This document shows, in pieces, positions 1 through 5,863 of a stretch of 5,867 nucleotides of DNA. The notes under the pieces are model-generated. The model was not told where the DNA came from, ran no database searches, and was given only the letters and a program-made list of their open reading frames with translations. Position numbers and translations under genes: made by a program. Location of the stretch: contig QMQA01000086.1 in NCBI GenBank assembly GCA_003648845.1, positions 1-5,867 of the forward strand, given 5' to 3'. Source of the DNA: Candidatus Aerophobota bacterium (GTDB lineage Bacteria > Aerophobota > Aerophobia > Aerophobales > B3-G15). Within the stretch, counting starts at the first letter, position 1; every line of letters begins with the position of its first letter.

Positions 1-105
1 ATCGCTACATACTGGGGCATCCCCGAAGAAGTTCAAAGAAAACAGGAAAGTATTTTGAATCCCCCAATTTCAAAGTTATGCTTCCGAACTTACATGGATT
101 CATAG
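1..105 (+). CDS. Possible 3' end of a convergent plus-strand gene (partial, unidentified)
   Basis: Frame 1 is open from the window edge for 34 codons and stops with TAG at 103-105. The peptide (starting IATYWGIPEEVQRKQ and ending in CFRTYMDS) has a balanced, protein-like composition, but I do not recognise a family. If real, it would be the C-terminal tail of a gene entering from the left and ending four bases before the stop codon of the minus-strand SAF gene. Against it: the stretch is short, plus-strand frame 3 is also open through here, and there is no terminator between the two convergent ends. The alternative is plain intergenic DNA. The minus strand here has only a 31-codon ATG frame with no good ribosome binding site. 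Confidence 0.25.
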   Translation: MATYWGIPEEVQRKQESILNPPISKLCFRTYMDS

Positions 106-109
106 AGGT

Positions 110-418
110 TCAATCCAATATTTTTTTATCTCCGCGACCTCGTCTACTTTCCACGTTATGGATATGGACATGATAGCCCTCAGGAATATCTTCGGTAGCT
201 AAACCTATGATCTCACCATATTTGATAATCGGTTCTCCCTTGTTGATATTCTTAATGGAAAACTTGTGGCCACAGTCTATCGGCTGTTTCAAAAGAATTT
301 GTTTTTTGCCCTTCGTTGTTGACAAAGAAATAACTGTTCCAACATTTAGCCTATTCAAAGCGGTAGCTACATTATCTGCAGATGAGATCAGCATCGCTTC
401 CTTTGGTTTTTTATTCAT
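110..418 (-). CDS. Small SAF-domain subunit of a split UxaA-family dehydratase/lyase
   Basis: This 102-residue protein is a stand-alone SAF domain of the kind found at the N terminus of altronate dehydratase (UxaA) and galactarate dehydratase (GarD), and as the small subunit SuyA of sulfolactate sulfo-lyase. Visible family signatures are DNVATAL (residues 15-21), CGHKF (49-53), the GEPIIKYGEIIGLAT block (61-75) and GYHVHIHNVESRRGRGD (81-97). It has no signal peptide or membrane segment, so it is cytoplasmic. In this family the SAF domain packs against the large catalytic part, so the expected partner is the product of the gene just upstream (502-1659), 83 bases away. The start is well supported: AGGGGGTG lies 8 bases before ATG. 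The length is normal for a split subunit. Family assignment is secure; the substrate is unknown, so no gene symbol is given. Confidence 0.9.
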   Translation of the reverse strand: MNKKPKEAMLISSADNVATALNRLNVGTVISLSTTKGKKQILLKQPIDCGHKFSIKNINKGEPIIKYGEIIGLATEDIPEGYHVHIHNVESRRGRGDKKILD

Positions 419-501
419 AGATACTTCACCCCCTGAGAGAATTTTTCCTTGAAGGAAGAAAAAAATTGCTCATGAGGGAAATCAGAATTAAATTTAATAA
501 T

Positions 502-1659
502 TTATATAGAAGTGCCTAATCGCCAGATATCGAATGCGTTATCCTTCAGAATTTCCGCTTTAGTCATTTCTCCTGAGGCCACGTTTAAGATTAAATTCAA
601 GAGTCTCTGACCAGCCTGTTGAAAAGTTTCTTCGCCAGAAACTACAACTCCTGCATTAAAATCGATATTATCATTCATCCTTTCATATAACCTGGTGTTA
701 GAAGAGATCTTAATCACAGGAGCAATAGCTGTGCCGCAAGGATTGCCCCTTCCTGTCGTAAATGCTATGATTTGAACACCAGTGGCTAATAACCCGGCCA
801 GGGAATGAGGCTCATAAGCAGGACCATTCATAAGCACTACCCCTTTTTCTCTTGGTATCTCACCGTATTCAACAACTTCTCTGATTGGAGTAGTACCGGA
901 TTTGATGATACTACCTATGGACTTTTCTTCAATGGTTGTCAGCCCTCCCCTTATGTTGCCTGGCGAAGGCTGCGTGCCCCGGATATCTACTCCATAACTA
1001 ATAGCCTTTTTTTCAAAACGAGTAACAACTTCTAAAATTCGCTTTTTTACTATCTCATTGGCAGCTCTCTTTGCCAAAATATGTTCTGCTCCGATGATTT
1101 CTGAAATTTCTGTAAGAACAGCTCTTCCACCTTGAGCAATCAGAGAATCCACTGCAAAACCAAGAACAGGATTAGCTGAAATCCCGGAAAATGAATCTGA
1201 ACCTCCACATTTAAGTCCCAGAGTTATTTCAGAGATACTAACAGGTTCTCTCTTTATTTTCGAAGAGTTCTCAACCATCTTCAAAGCTAACCTTCTACCT
1301 TTTTCAATAGCTCTTAAGCTCCCTCCTTCTTTTTGAATAACTACTATTTCTACAGGTTTCTTGAAGCTTGAAATCTTATCCCCTAAAAGGTCAGCAGGTA
1401 TTCCCTCACATCCTAATCCAACCACTACTACCGCTGCCACATTGGGATTAGCAGCAATATTAACCAAAACTCTTGTAGTCTGCTCACGATCTTCTCCCAA
1501 CTGGCCACAACCACATTGATGAGGTATTGCCACTACGCCTTCAATTCCATCTGCAATTTCTTCTGCCACCTTATTAGCACAACTTACCGAGGGAAGGATT
1601 AGTACATAATTTCTAAATCCTACTGTGCCGTTTTCTCTTTTGTAACCTAAAACATTCAT
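502..1659 (-). CDS. Large catalytic subunit of a split UxaA-family (altronate/galactarate dehydratase type) enzyme
   Basis: This 385-residue cytoplasmic protein corresponds to the C-terminal catalytic part of UxaA/GarD enzymes, which are metal-dependent lyases that dehydrate sugar acids to 2-keto-3-deoxy acids. Signatures in order are GYKRENGTVGFRNYV (5-19), IPHQCGCGQLGED (45-57), NPNVAAVVVVGLGCE (71-85), LKCGGSDSFSGISANP (149-164), EISEIIGAEH (184-193) and FTTGRGNPCGTAIAPVIK (300-317), ending in IWRLGTSI. The His and Cys residues of HQCGCG and GLGCE and the CGGSD motif are likely metal- or substrate-binding positions, inferred from conservation. There is no N-terminal SAF domain; it is supplied by the next gene. 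The ATG is preceded by GAGGTGG at 9 bases. The gene lies 94 bases after tctA in the same direction, which suggests that the TctCBA transporter imports its substrate. Candidate substrates are altronate, galactarate or another 2-hydroxy acid, with (R)-sulfolactate (SuyB) as a less favoured option. Confidence 0.9.
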   Translation of the reverse strand: MNVLGYKRENGTVGFRNYVLILPSVSCANKVAEEIADGIEGVVAIPHQCGCGQLGEDREQTTRVLVNIAANPNVAAVVVVGLGCEGIPADLLGDKISSFKKPVEIVVIQKEGGSLRAIEKGRRLALKMVENSSKIKREPVSISEITLGLKCGGSDSFSGISANPVLGFAVDSLIAQGGRAVLTEISEIIGAEHILAKRAANEIVKKRILEVVTRFEKKAISYGVDIRGTQPSPGNIRGGLTTIEEKSIGSIIKSGTTPIREVVEYGEIPREKGVVLMNGPAYEPHSLAGLLATGVQIIAFTTGRGNPCGTAIAPVIKISSNTRLYERMNDNIDFNAGVVVSGEETFQQAGQRLLNLILNVASGEMTKAEILKDNAFDIWRLGTSI

Positions 1660-1690
1660 TTGTATTTTCCACCTCTCTAAAATTTATAGT

Positions 1691-1722
1691 TTTAAAATCA
1701 AAGTAGCCTATTTTATTTTAAA
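1691..1722. repeat. AT-only inverted repeat between tctA and the UxaA-like gene
   Basis: TTTAAAAT at 1691-1698 is mirrored by ATTTTAAA at 1715-1722. With one mismatch and one bulge the pairing can extend inward through AAA and TA to a GCC loop. It sits in the 94-base non-coding gap before the large UxaA-type gene. No run of T follows the stem on the minus strand and the stem is almost all A:T, so it is not a convincing terminator. It could be a weak mRNA structure or chance in AT-rich DNA. Confidence 0.3.
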
Positions 1723-1753
1723 TCGAGACTCTTCACAATTAAAATTTAAGAAA

Positions 1754-3244
1754 TCAATTTCCCTTCCGGGAAAACTTTGCAACTCCTCTTAATGAAATAA
1801 AAATTGAGAAGATAGTAGCACAGAACATAATTAAACTTATCGGCCTGGTAAAAAAAGGAAGATAACTTCCACCACTATGCATAAGAGCTAACCTCAGGTT
1901 CTTTTCAGCTATAGGACCTAAAATAAAACCGAGAACAGCTGGGGGAATCGGGTACCCGTATTTTTTCATACCATATCCTATAAGTCCAAAAAGAAACAAC
2001 ACCCAGACATCAAAAATTTGACAGTTAATAGCATAACACCCCACAGTACACATAGCCACAATAATAGGCAGTAAAATATACTTAGGAACTCTTAAAGCCC
2101 ATGTAAAAAGCTTAATCCCAAAAACATATTGAATAATTAACATAAAGAAATTAGCTATAAAGAAACCAGCAAATATACCGTATATTAACTCTACTTCTTC
2201 AACAAATAGGAGCGGACCTGGCTGAATGCCATGAATCATCAATCCTCCTAATAACACTGCAGTAACAGTATCCCCAGGAATACCCAGGGTAAGCATAGGA
2301 ACTAAAGCCCCACCTGTAGTTGCATTATTGCCTGTTTCAGATGCGATGATACCCTCTATTGCTCCCTTCCCAAAGGATTCTGGTTTATTAGAAGCTTTTT
2401 TAGCCTGATCATAACATACGAAATTTGCAATAGCCCCTCCTACACCTGGCAAAATACCAAGCCCGGTTCCAATAAGCGACGAACGAATAAAATTTAGCCA
2501 GTTATTCTTTATTTCTCTTAAACCAAAACGAAAACTATCCATTTTCTCCTTTGCCTTGAAAATATATCTTTCACTAATTTTTTCAATTTCGCTAAAAAGT
2601 TGAGAAAACACAAATAATCCAAGAAGAGTAGGGATTAAATTAAATCCGGTTTGCATCCGGGTAAATCCAAAGGTGAATCTGGGCACACCGTCCACAGGAT
2701 CCATACCGAAGAGTGTAATAGTAAGTCCGAAGAGAGCAGATATAAACGATCGAACCCAAGAGTCTTCGCCAAGAGATACAATTACAGTAAGACCAAATAT
2801 AGCAAGCATAAAATATTCATAAGGGCCGAAGCTTAGAGCTATCTTTGCTAACTGAGTACTGGCTACAACTAAGATCATCCCGCTGATAATACCTCCTATA
2901 AAGGAGGAAATTATTCCTGTTTTAAGGGCCTTAATTGGTTGTCCTTTTTTAGCCAAGGGAAAGGCGTCAAACGTAGTTGCTATAGAGGAAGGTGTTCCAG
3001 GAATACCAAGCAGGGTAGCAGAAACAAGTCCCCCGGATATTCCTCCCACGAAAGCACCAATTAAAGTCACTTGACCAATGACAGGAGGTAATCCAAAAGT
3101 AAAAGGAAGAATAAGTGCTACGGCAAGGGTGGCAGTTAGCCCAGGAATTGCTCCAAAAATTAGACCCAAAGCTACTCCACTTGCTATAAGGGGTAATGCG
3201 TACCAGCTTACGACGCTCTGCAGTCCGATCAAAAAATTTGACAT
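1754..3244 (-). CDS. tctA: Tripartite tricarboxylate transporter large membrane subunit TctA
   Basis: TctA is the main ion-coupled permease subunit of TTT transporters, which import carboxylates delivered by a TctC-type binding protein. This 496-residue protein has the usual length and is hydrophobic throughout, with about ten to twelve membrane segments and a polar linker near residues 219-250. Diagnostic motifs appear twice, as expected for the internally duplicated fold: GAIPGLTATLA (31-41) with LLGIPGTPSS (78-87), and GILPGVGGAIA (263-273) with LTLGIPGDT (318-326). The block FGKGAIEGIIASETGNNA (291-308) followed by MIHGIQPGP (336-344) is typical of TctA. The start is ATG with AGGAG 7 bases upstream. 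It follows tctB after a 95-base gap in which I see no other gene or clear signal. The substrate cannot be read from the sequence; the adjacent UxaA-type genes suggest a sugar acid or similar hydroxy acid. Confidence 0.95.
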   Translation of the reverse strand: MSNFLIGLQSVVSWYALPLIASGVALGLIFGAIPGLTATLAVALILPFTFGLPPVIGQVTLIGAFVGGISGGLVSATLLGIPGTPSSIATTFDAFPLAKKGQPIKALKTGIISSFIGGIISGMILVVASTQLAKIALSFGPYEYFMLAIFGLTVIVSLGEDSWVRSFISALFGLTITLFGMDPVDGVPRFTFGFTRMQTGFNLIPTLLGLFVFSQLFSEIEKISERYIFKAKEKMDSFRFGLREIKNNWLNFIRSSLIGTGLGILPGVGGAIANFVCYDQAKKASNKPESFGKGAIEGIIASETGNNATTGGALVPMLTLGIPGDTVTAVLLGGLMIHGIQPGPLLFVEEVELIYGIFAGFFIANFFMLIIQYVFGIKLFTWALRVPKYILLPIIVAMCTVGCYAINCQIFDVWVLFLFGLIGYGMKKYGYPIPPAVLGFILGPIAEKNLRLALMHSGGSYLPFFTRPISLIMFCATIFSIFISLRGVAKFSRKGN

Positions 3245-3339
3245 GGTTTAACTCCTCGCCAAAGTTCCACTACCAAGAAGGTTCCTTTGTCCAAGCCGAA
3301 ACCGACCTGCTCATTTTTTCATCTTCCCGCTCTTAAAAT

Positions 3340-3825
3340 TCAAAATAACAAAACCCGGGGAGGAAAATAAATATTTAGAATCTGACCAAATAAGATGTAA
3401 AGTAAGGCAACCAATATAATTGAAATTAAAATAGCTTTAGGTATAATTTTTAATGAATAATAACTTAATATCCACATGCATATAACCAAGAATAAAAAGG
3501 TAGAAATAAAATAGCCTAAAGAAGTTAAACCTATTAGATAAATAAAAATCACAAGCATAGTTAATAGCACACAATTTCTTATCCTTTTTATCTCAATTTT
3601 ATTATCAAGGGTACTTTTTTCATTAAACTTGGCCTGCCTAAATATTTTAAACATTCGCAAACCACAAACAATTTCCAATAGGACAAAAATAAACCTGGAA
3701 TAATCTGCAGCCCCAACAGGTTGATACCAGGAAGGAGATAAACTAAAAGTGAGATAAAACAAATACCCTGCCATCCCCATAAGAACACTTAAAAATAGCA
3801 CTTCTCCTTTTCTTCTTACAACCAA
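3340..3825 (-). CDS. tctB: Tripartite tricarboxylate transporter small membrane subunit TctB (TTG start proposed)
   Basis: TctB is the small, poorly conserved membrane subunit of TTT transporters and works with TctA. From the proposed TTG at 3825 the protein has 161 residues, in the family range, with predicted membrane helices near 9-28, 43-60, 84-101, 103-121 and 130-148. The tail ILFGQILNIYFPP (about 144-156) matches the usual TctB ending. There is no ATG before the middle of the first helix. A longer frame opens with another TTG at 3876, but that codon and those after it lie inside a perfect hairpin and lack a ribosome binding site. The TTG at 3825 has AGAGG 7 bases upstream and gives a short charged N terminus (MVVRRKGEV) before helix 1. 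It follows tctC by 67 bases. Identity rests on position and topology more than on sequence motifs; the start is the less certain part. Confidence 0.85.
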   Translation of the reverse strand: MVVRRKGEVLFLSVLMGMAGYLFYLTFSLSPSWYQPVGAADYSRFIFVLLEIVCGLRMFKIFRQAKFNEKSTLDNKIEIKRIRNCVLLTMLVIFIYLIGLTSLGYFISTFLFLVICMWILSYYSLKIIPKAILISIILVALLYILFGQILNIYFPPRVLLF

Positions 3826-3844
3826 TTTTATTCCTCTTAAGATT

Positions 3845-3876
3845 TTGCGAGAGGGCCTGATAAAGCCCTCTCGCAA
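3845..3876 (-). promoter_or_regulatory. Perfect 12-bp hairpin in the tctC-tctB junction
   Basis: TTGCGAGAGGGC and GCCCTCTCGCAA form a perfect 12-bp inverted repeat around an 8-base loop. It is GC-rich in an otherwise AT-rich region. It begins 16 bases after the tctC stop and ends just before the ribosome binding site of tctB. On the minus (transcribed) strand the stem is followed by AAAATCTTAAG and not by a U run, so it is not a standard intrinsic terminator in that direction. The likely role, by analogy with intergenic hairpins after binding-protein genes in other transporter operons, is to protect the 3' end of tctC mRNA or to lower downstream expression, so that binding protein exceeds membrane subunits. 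The structure is directly visible; the role is inferred. Confidence 0.75.
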
Positions 3877-3892
3877 ATAAATTTTTCAAAGT

Positions 3893-4882
3893 TTACCTTT
3901 TAATCTTAATTTCCGCGGCTACCTCTTTGAACAACTCGTAATCTTTGGCAAATTGATCAAACATTTCCTGTCCGGGACGATATTTTACCACACCACCGAT
4001 CTTATGTATTTTCTCTACAAACTCGGGATTTTCACATACTCTTTTGACCACACTCTGTAAATATATTAACCTTTCCTCCGGTGTACCTTTCGGGGCAAAT
4101 AGACTATAACGGATAGATACAGAAACATCTACTCCCTGTTCTTTTAATGTAGGAACATCGGGCAACTGAGGCATCCTCTCATCTGAAGCAACTGCTAAGG
4201 CTCTAAACCTTCCTGCCTTTATATAATCCATGGGAACCACCCCAAAAACAGCCACATCAACCTGTCTTCCTGCTAAGGCAGCCTTAGATTCTGCTGCTCC
4301 TCCATGAGCTACAGGTCTCACTTTGATATTTTTTCCCTTAAAAATCGCCAAAGAGGTAAAGTGAGTATGACCACCCATGCCTCCCCAACTCCAAGTGATT
4401 TTACCAGGCCTTTGTTCAGCATCTTCAATCAAATCTGTAAACCTCTTCCAGGGGCTACTTGCATGTGTACATACCACTATAGGATTTTCTGTTATTTCAG
4501 CTACTGGTGCAAAGGCATCGTAATTCCAATCCAAAATATCCAGAAGGTGTCCAATAATTACCTGTCCATGGTGCAATAGCAAAGTATATCCATCTGGCTT
4601 AGCATTTATTACCTCTAACTGGCCAGGTGCAGCTCCTCCACCAGGTATGTTAATTATCACTACAGGCACAGGAAGTAAGTTATTCTCTCTAATAATTTTC
4701 TCCATCAGTCTCGCACGTGTATCACTCCCACCACCAGGCTTGTAAGGAACAATTATTCTTATTTTCTGAGTGGGATAATTATTTGGTTCAGCAAGCGCTA
4801 TAACTGAAACTACCATAATAAATACAAAGATAAAGGAAATTCCTATTAACCCTACTTTTATCCATTTTGTTTCCTTAATCAT
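3893..4882 (-). CDS. tctC: TctC/Bug-family periplasmic solute-binding protein of the TTT transporter
   Basis: This is the extracytoplasmic receptor of the transporter. From ATG at 4882 the protein has 329 residues, typical for the family. It has a signal peptide: a basic N terminus (MIKETKWIK), a hydrophobic core at 10-28 and a probable cleavage after ALA (29-31). There is no lipobox cysteine, so it should be a free periplasmic protein. Family motifs are VPYKPGGGSDTRAR (45-58), PGGGAAPGQ (80-88), PDGYTLL (96-102), AHGGAAESKAALAGRQVD (192-209) and LPDVPTLKEQG (240-250). The first two form the ligand-binding loops in Bug proteins. An in-frame ATG at 4927 would add 15 polar residues before the signal peptide. 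The ATG at 4882 is preferred because GGAGGG precedes it by 4 bases and it gives a normal signal peptide. It is the first structural gene after the regulator. Bug proteins bind varied carboxylates, so the ligand is open. Confidence 0.93.
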   Translation of the reverse strand: MIKETKWIKVGLIGISFIFVFIMVVSVIALAEPNNYPTQKIRIIVPYKPGGGSDTRARLMEKIIRENNLLPVPVVIINIPGGGAAPGQLEVINAKPDGYTLLLHHGQVIIGHLLDILDWNYDAFAPVAEITENPIVVCTHASSPWKRFTDLIEDAEQRPGKITWSWGGMGGHTHFTSLAIFKGKNIKVRPVAHGGAAESKAALAGRQVDVAVFGVVPMDYIKAGRFRALAVASDERMPQLPDVPTLKEQGVDVSVSIRYSLFAPKGTPEERLIYLQSVVKRVCENPEFVEKIHKIGGVVKYRPGQEMFDQFAKDYELFKEVAAEIKIKR

Positions 4883-4886
4883 ATTG

Positions 4887-4892
4887 CCCTCC
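4887..4892 (-). promoter_or_regulatory. Ribosome binding site deciding the tctC start
   Basis: GGAGGG lies 4 bases upstream of ATG 4882-4880 and is the strongest Shine-Dalgarno match near the gene start. The upstream in-frame ATG at 4927 has only AAGG at 6 bases. Together with the signal-peptide geometry this favours the shorter protein. Confidence 0.6.
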
Positions 4893-5039
4893 AGCGTTTT
4901 AGTTTTTTGTTCTGCGGAACCAATCATTTTTCGCCTTCTGACAAACTGAAATTAACTCCGAGTGCCATGTTCTTTATTAGCCATCACCCCCTCTGTGTTT
5001 TATTTTCGAGACCTTTTTGGAATTTGAATATACTGTGAG

Positions 5040-5050
5040 TGGTGTAACCT
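5040..5050. promoter_or_regulatory. Candidate operator for the FCD regulator (TGGT-N3-ACCT)
   Basis: The plus strand reads TGGTGTAACCT, with GGT/ACC half-sites around a 3-base centre. FadR-subfamily GntR regulators are known to bind sites of the TNGTNNNACNA type, and this matches five of the six fixed bases. It lies 28 bases downstream of the gntR stop in the gap before tctC, a sensible place for an operator of the adjacent regulator. A match this short can occur by chance. Confidence 0.35.
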
Positions 5051-5077
5051 ACAGTTCTATTGCTTTGCCAAATCGGC

Positions 5078-5824
5078 TCAATTTTCTTTTAAAGAGTCAC
5101 GAGTCTTTTCTTTTCTGTTTGCTTGATTACATTTTCTAAGTGAAGCCAGCACAATTTTTTTGACATTTCTGATGTGTTCCCTAGCTAATTGCTCAGCAAG
5201 ATCGGGTTTATGATTACCTACAGCGTTTAAGATTTCTCTATGTTCTTTTAATGAATCTTCTATTGTTTCTGGAAGCATTATTGAAACAGACATTAAAAGC
5301 TTGGTTTGGTTTTCAAGAAGTCGTGCTATTTGGAACAATCTTTCATTCTTGCTAATAGCTGTTAATAAGTTATGAAATTCTAGATCCAGTAAGTAATAAT
5401 GTTCCCACTCTTTTTCTTTAGAACAATTTTCCAGGGATTGAAGAATTGACTTTAATTGTCTGATTTGTTTCTTGGTTATTTTTTCCGCTGCCTTCCTAGC
5501 CGCTAATCCCTCTAACACCTCACGGAGGTCGTAAATCGCCTCTATATCCTTCAGAGAAATTTTAGCCACAGAATAGCCACAGTAAGGTGTTCCTTCTACG
5601 AGCCCTTCTTCTTTTAATCTATTTAGCGCTTCTCTTATTGGAGTCTTGCTTACTCCCAATTTTTTTGCTAAAACTCTCTCTACCAATCTTTCTCCAGGTA
5701 ATATACGTCGCTTTGTAATACTTTCCAGTAAAATCTCATACACTTTTTCAGCTCTGCTGGGATAGTTCTGCAGACTTTGACCTGAATTAATAGTTCTTAT
5801 TCCGGGCTCTTTTTGGTATCTCAT
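5078..5824 (-). CDS. GntR-family transcriptional regulator, FCD (FadR-type) subfamily
   Basis: This 248-residue DNA-binding regulator has an N-terminal winged helix-turn-helix (about 23-90), with LPGERLVERVLAKKLGVSKT and IREALNRLKEEGLVEG giving the classic GntR recognition helix and wing. A helical FCD domain follows (about 95-230). The FCD metal-site residues are all present: D147 and H151 in DLEFH, H195 in EHREIL and H217 in REHIRN. This suggests a metal-assisted binding pocket for a small carboxylate. No membrane segment is seen. The ATG at 5824 is the first possible start, because an in-frame TAG lies 9 bases upstream, but it lacks a Shine-Dalgarno sequence. The gene is divergent from nothing visible and points toward tctC, so it most likely controls the transporter and dehydratase genes, with their substrate or a product as effector. 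Such regulators are often repressors; this is inferred. Confidence 0.93.
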   Translation of the reverse strand: MRYQKEPGIRTINSGQSLQNYPSRAEKVYEILLESITKRRILPGERLVERVLAKKLGVSKTPIREALNRLKEEGLVEGTPYCGYSVAKISLKDIEAIYDLREVLEGLAARKAAEKITKKQIRQLKSILQSLENCSKEKEWEHYYLLDLEFHNLLTAISKNERLFQIARLLENQTKLLMSVSIMLPETIEDSLKEHREILNAVGNHKPDLAEQLAREHIRNVKKIVLASLRKCNQANRKEKTRDSLKEN

Positions 5825-5853
5825 ATTTTGTATCTATTATACCATACATAAAA
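5824..5853. promoter_or_regulatory. Inverted repeat over the gntR -10 box, candidate autoregulatory operator
   Basis: On the minus strand TTTTATGTAT (5853-5844) and ATACAAAATA (5833-5824) are inverted copies matching at 8 of 10 positions around a 10-base centre that contains most of TATAAT. A tighter overlapping pair, TGGTAT (5844-5839) and ATACAA (5833-5828), matches at 5 of 6. Its position over the -10 box and start codon would let a bound dimer block transcription, as is common for self-repressing GntR proteins. AT-rich promoters produce such repeats by chance, so confidence is modest. Confidence 0.35.
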
Positions 5854-5863
5854 ACGTTGTCAA
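5836..5863 (-). promoter_or_regulatory. Consensus sigma-70 promoter for gntR
   Basis: Exact TTGACA (5863-5858) and exact TATAAT (5841-5836) are separated by 16 bases on the minus strand. The -10 box ends only 11 bases before the gntR ATG, so transcription would begin a few bases before the start codon. Both hexamers match consensus perfectly, which is rare, and the site is in the only upstream space available. Confidence 0.8.

Larger units (their letters stand above)
4883..5077 (-). promoter_or_regulatory. Regulatory gap and presumed leader between gntR and tctC
   Basis: This gap should carry the promoter and mRNA leader of the transporter/dehydratase genes if they are not simply read through from gntR. 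I see no intrinsic terminator after the gntR stop. The best promoter-like pair on the minus strand is TTCAAA and AATAAA 18 bases apart (about 4/6 each), which is weak. A FadR-like palindrome lies at 5040-5050. A strong purine run, AGAGGGGG, at about 4987-4994 precedes very short reading frames discussed in the findings. The region is described as regulatory by position; no single element is proven. Confidence 0.4.

Noticed and set aside
14..24. GGGG-CAT-CCCC mini-hairpin as operon terminator
   Set aside because: Only four base pairs and no T run on either side.
54..74. TTTGAA/TTCAAA inverted repeat downstream of the SAF gene as a terminator
   Set aside because: Six A/T-rich pairs with a 9-base loop and no T run after it; too weak.
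207..452. Plus-strand open frame opposite the SAF gene
   Set aside because: Antisense to a clear SAF domain, with no recognisable product.
441..470. CCTTGAAGG-centred stem between the two UxaA-type genes as a terminator
   Set aside because: The centre allows only three C:G-containing pairs plus an A/T stem with a bulge; it is too weak and precedes a gene of the same operon.
805..1035. Plus-strand open frame inside the large UxaA-type gene
   Set aside because: It is antisense to a strongly conserved gene, lacks a family signature and has an odd composition; a shadow frame.
110..1659. Firm naming of the two subunits as sulfolactate sulfo-lyase SuyA/SuyB
   Set aside because: Subunit sizes and the TTT neighbour fit, but the GLGCE and CGGSDSFSGISANP motifs look more like sugar-acid dehydratases, and no sulfolactate dehydrogenase genes are in the window.
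3588..3788. Second minus-strand frame inside tctB
   Set aside because: Its hydrophobic composition reflects the T-rich codons of the tctB membrane helices read in another frame; no separate ribosome binding site.
3845..3876. Rho-independent terminator between tctC and tctB
   Set aside because: The stem is strong, but the transcribed strand continues with AAAATCTTAAG and no U run. The T-rich side (ATAAATTTTTC) lies on the other strand, where no gene needs terminating.
4304..4579. Plus-strand open frame opposite tctC
   Set aside because: Antisense to conserved binding-protein motifs; Cys- and His-rich low-plausibility peptide.
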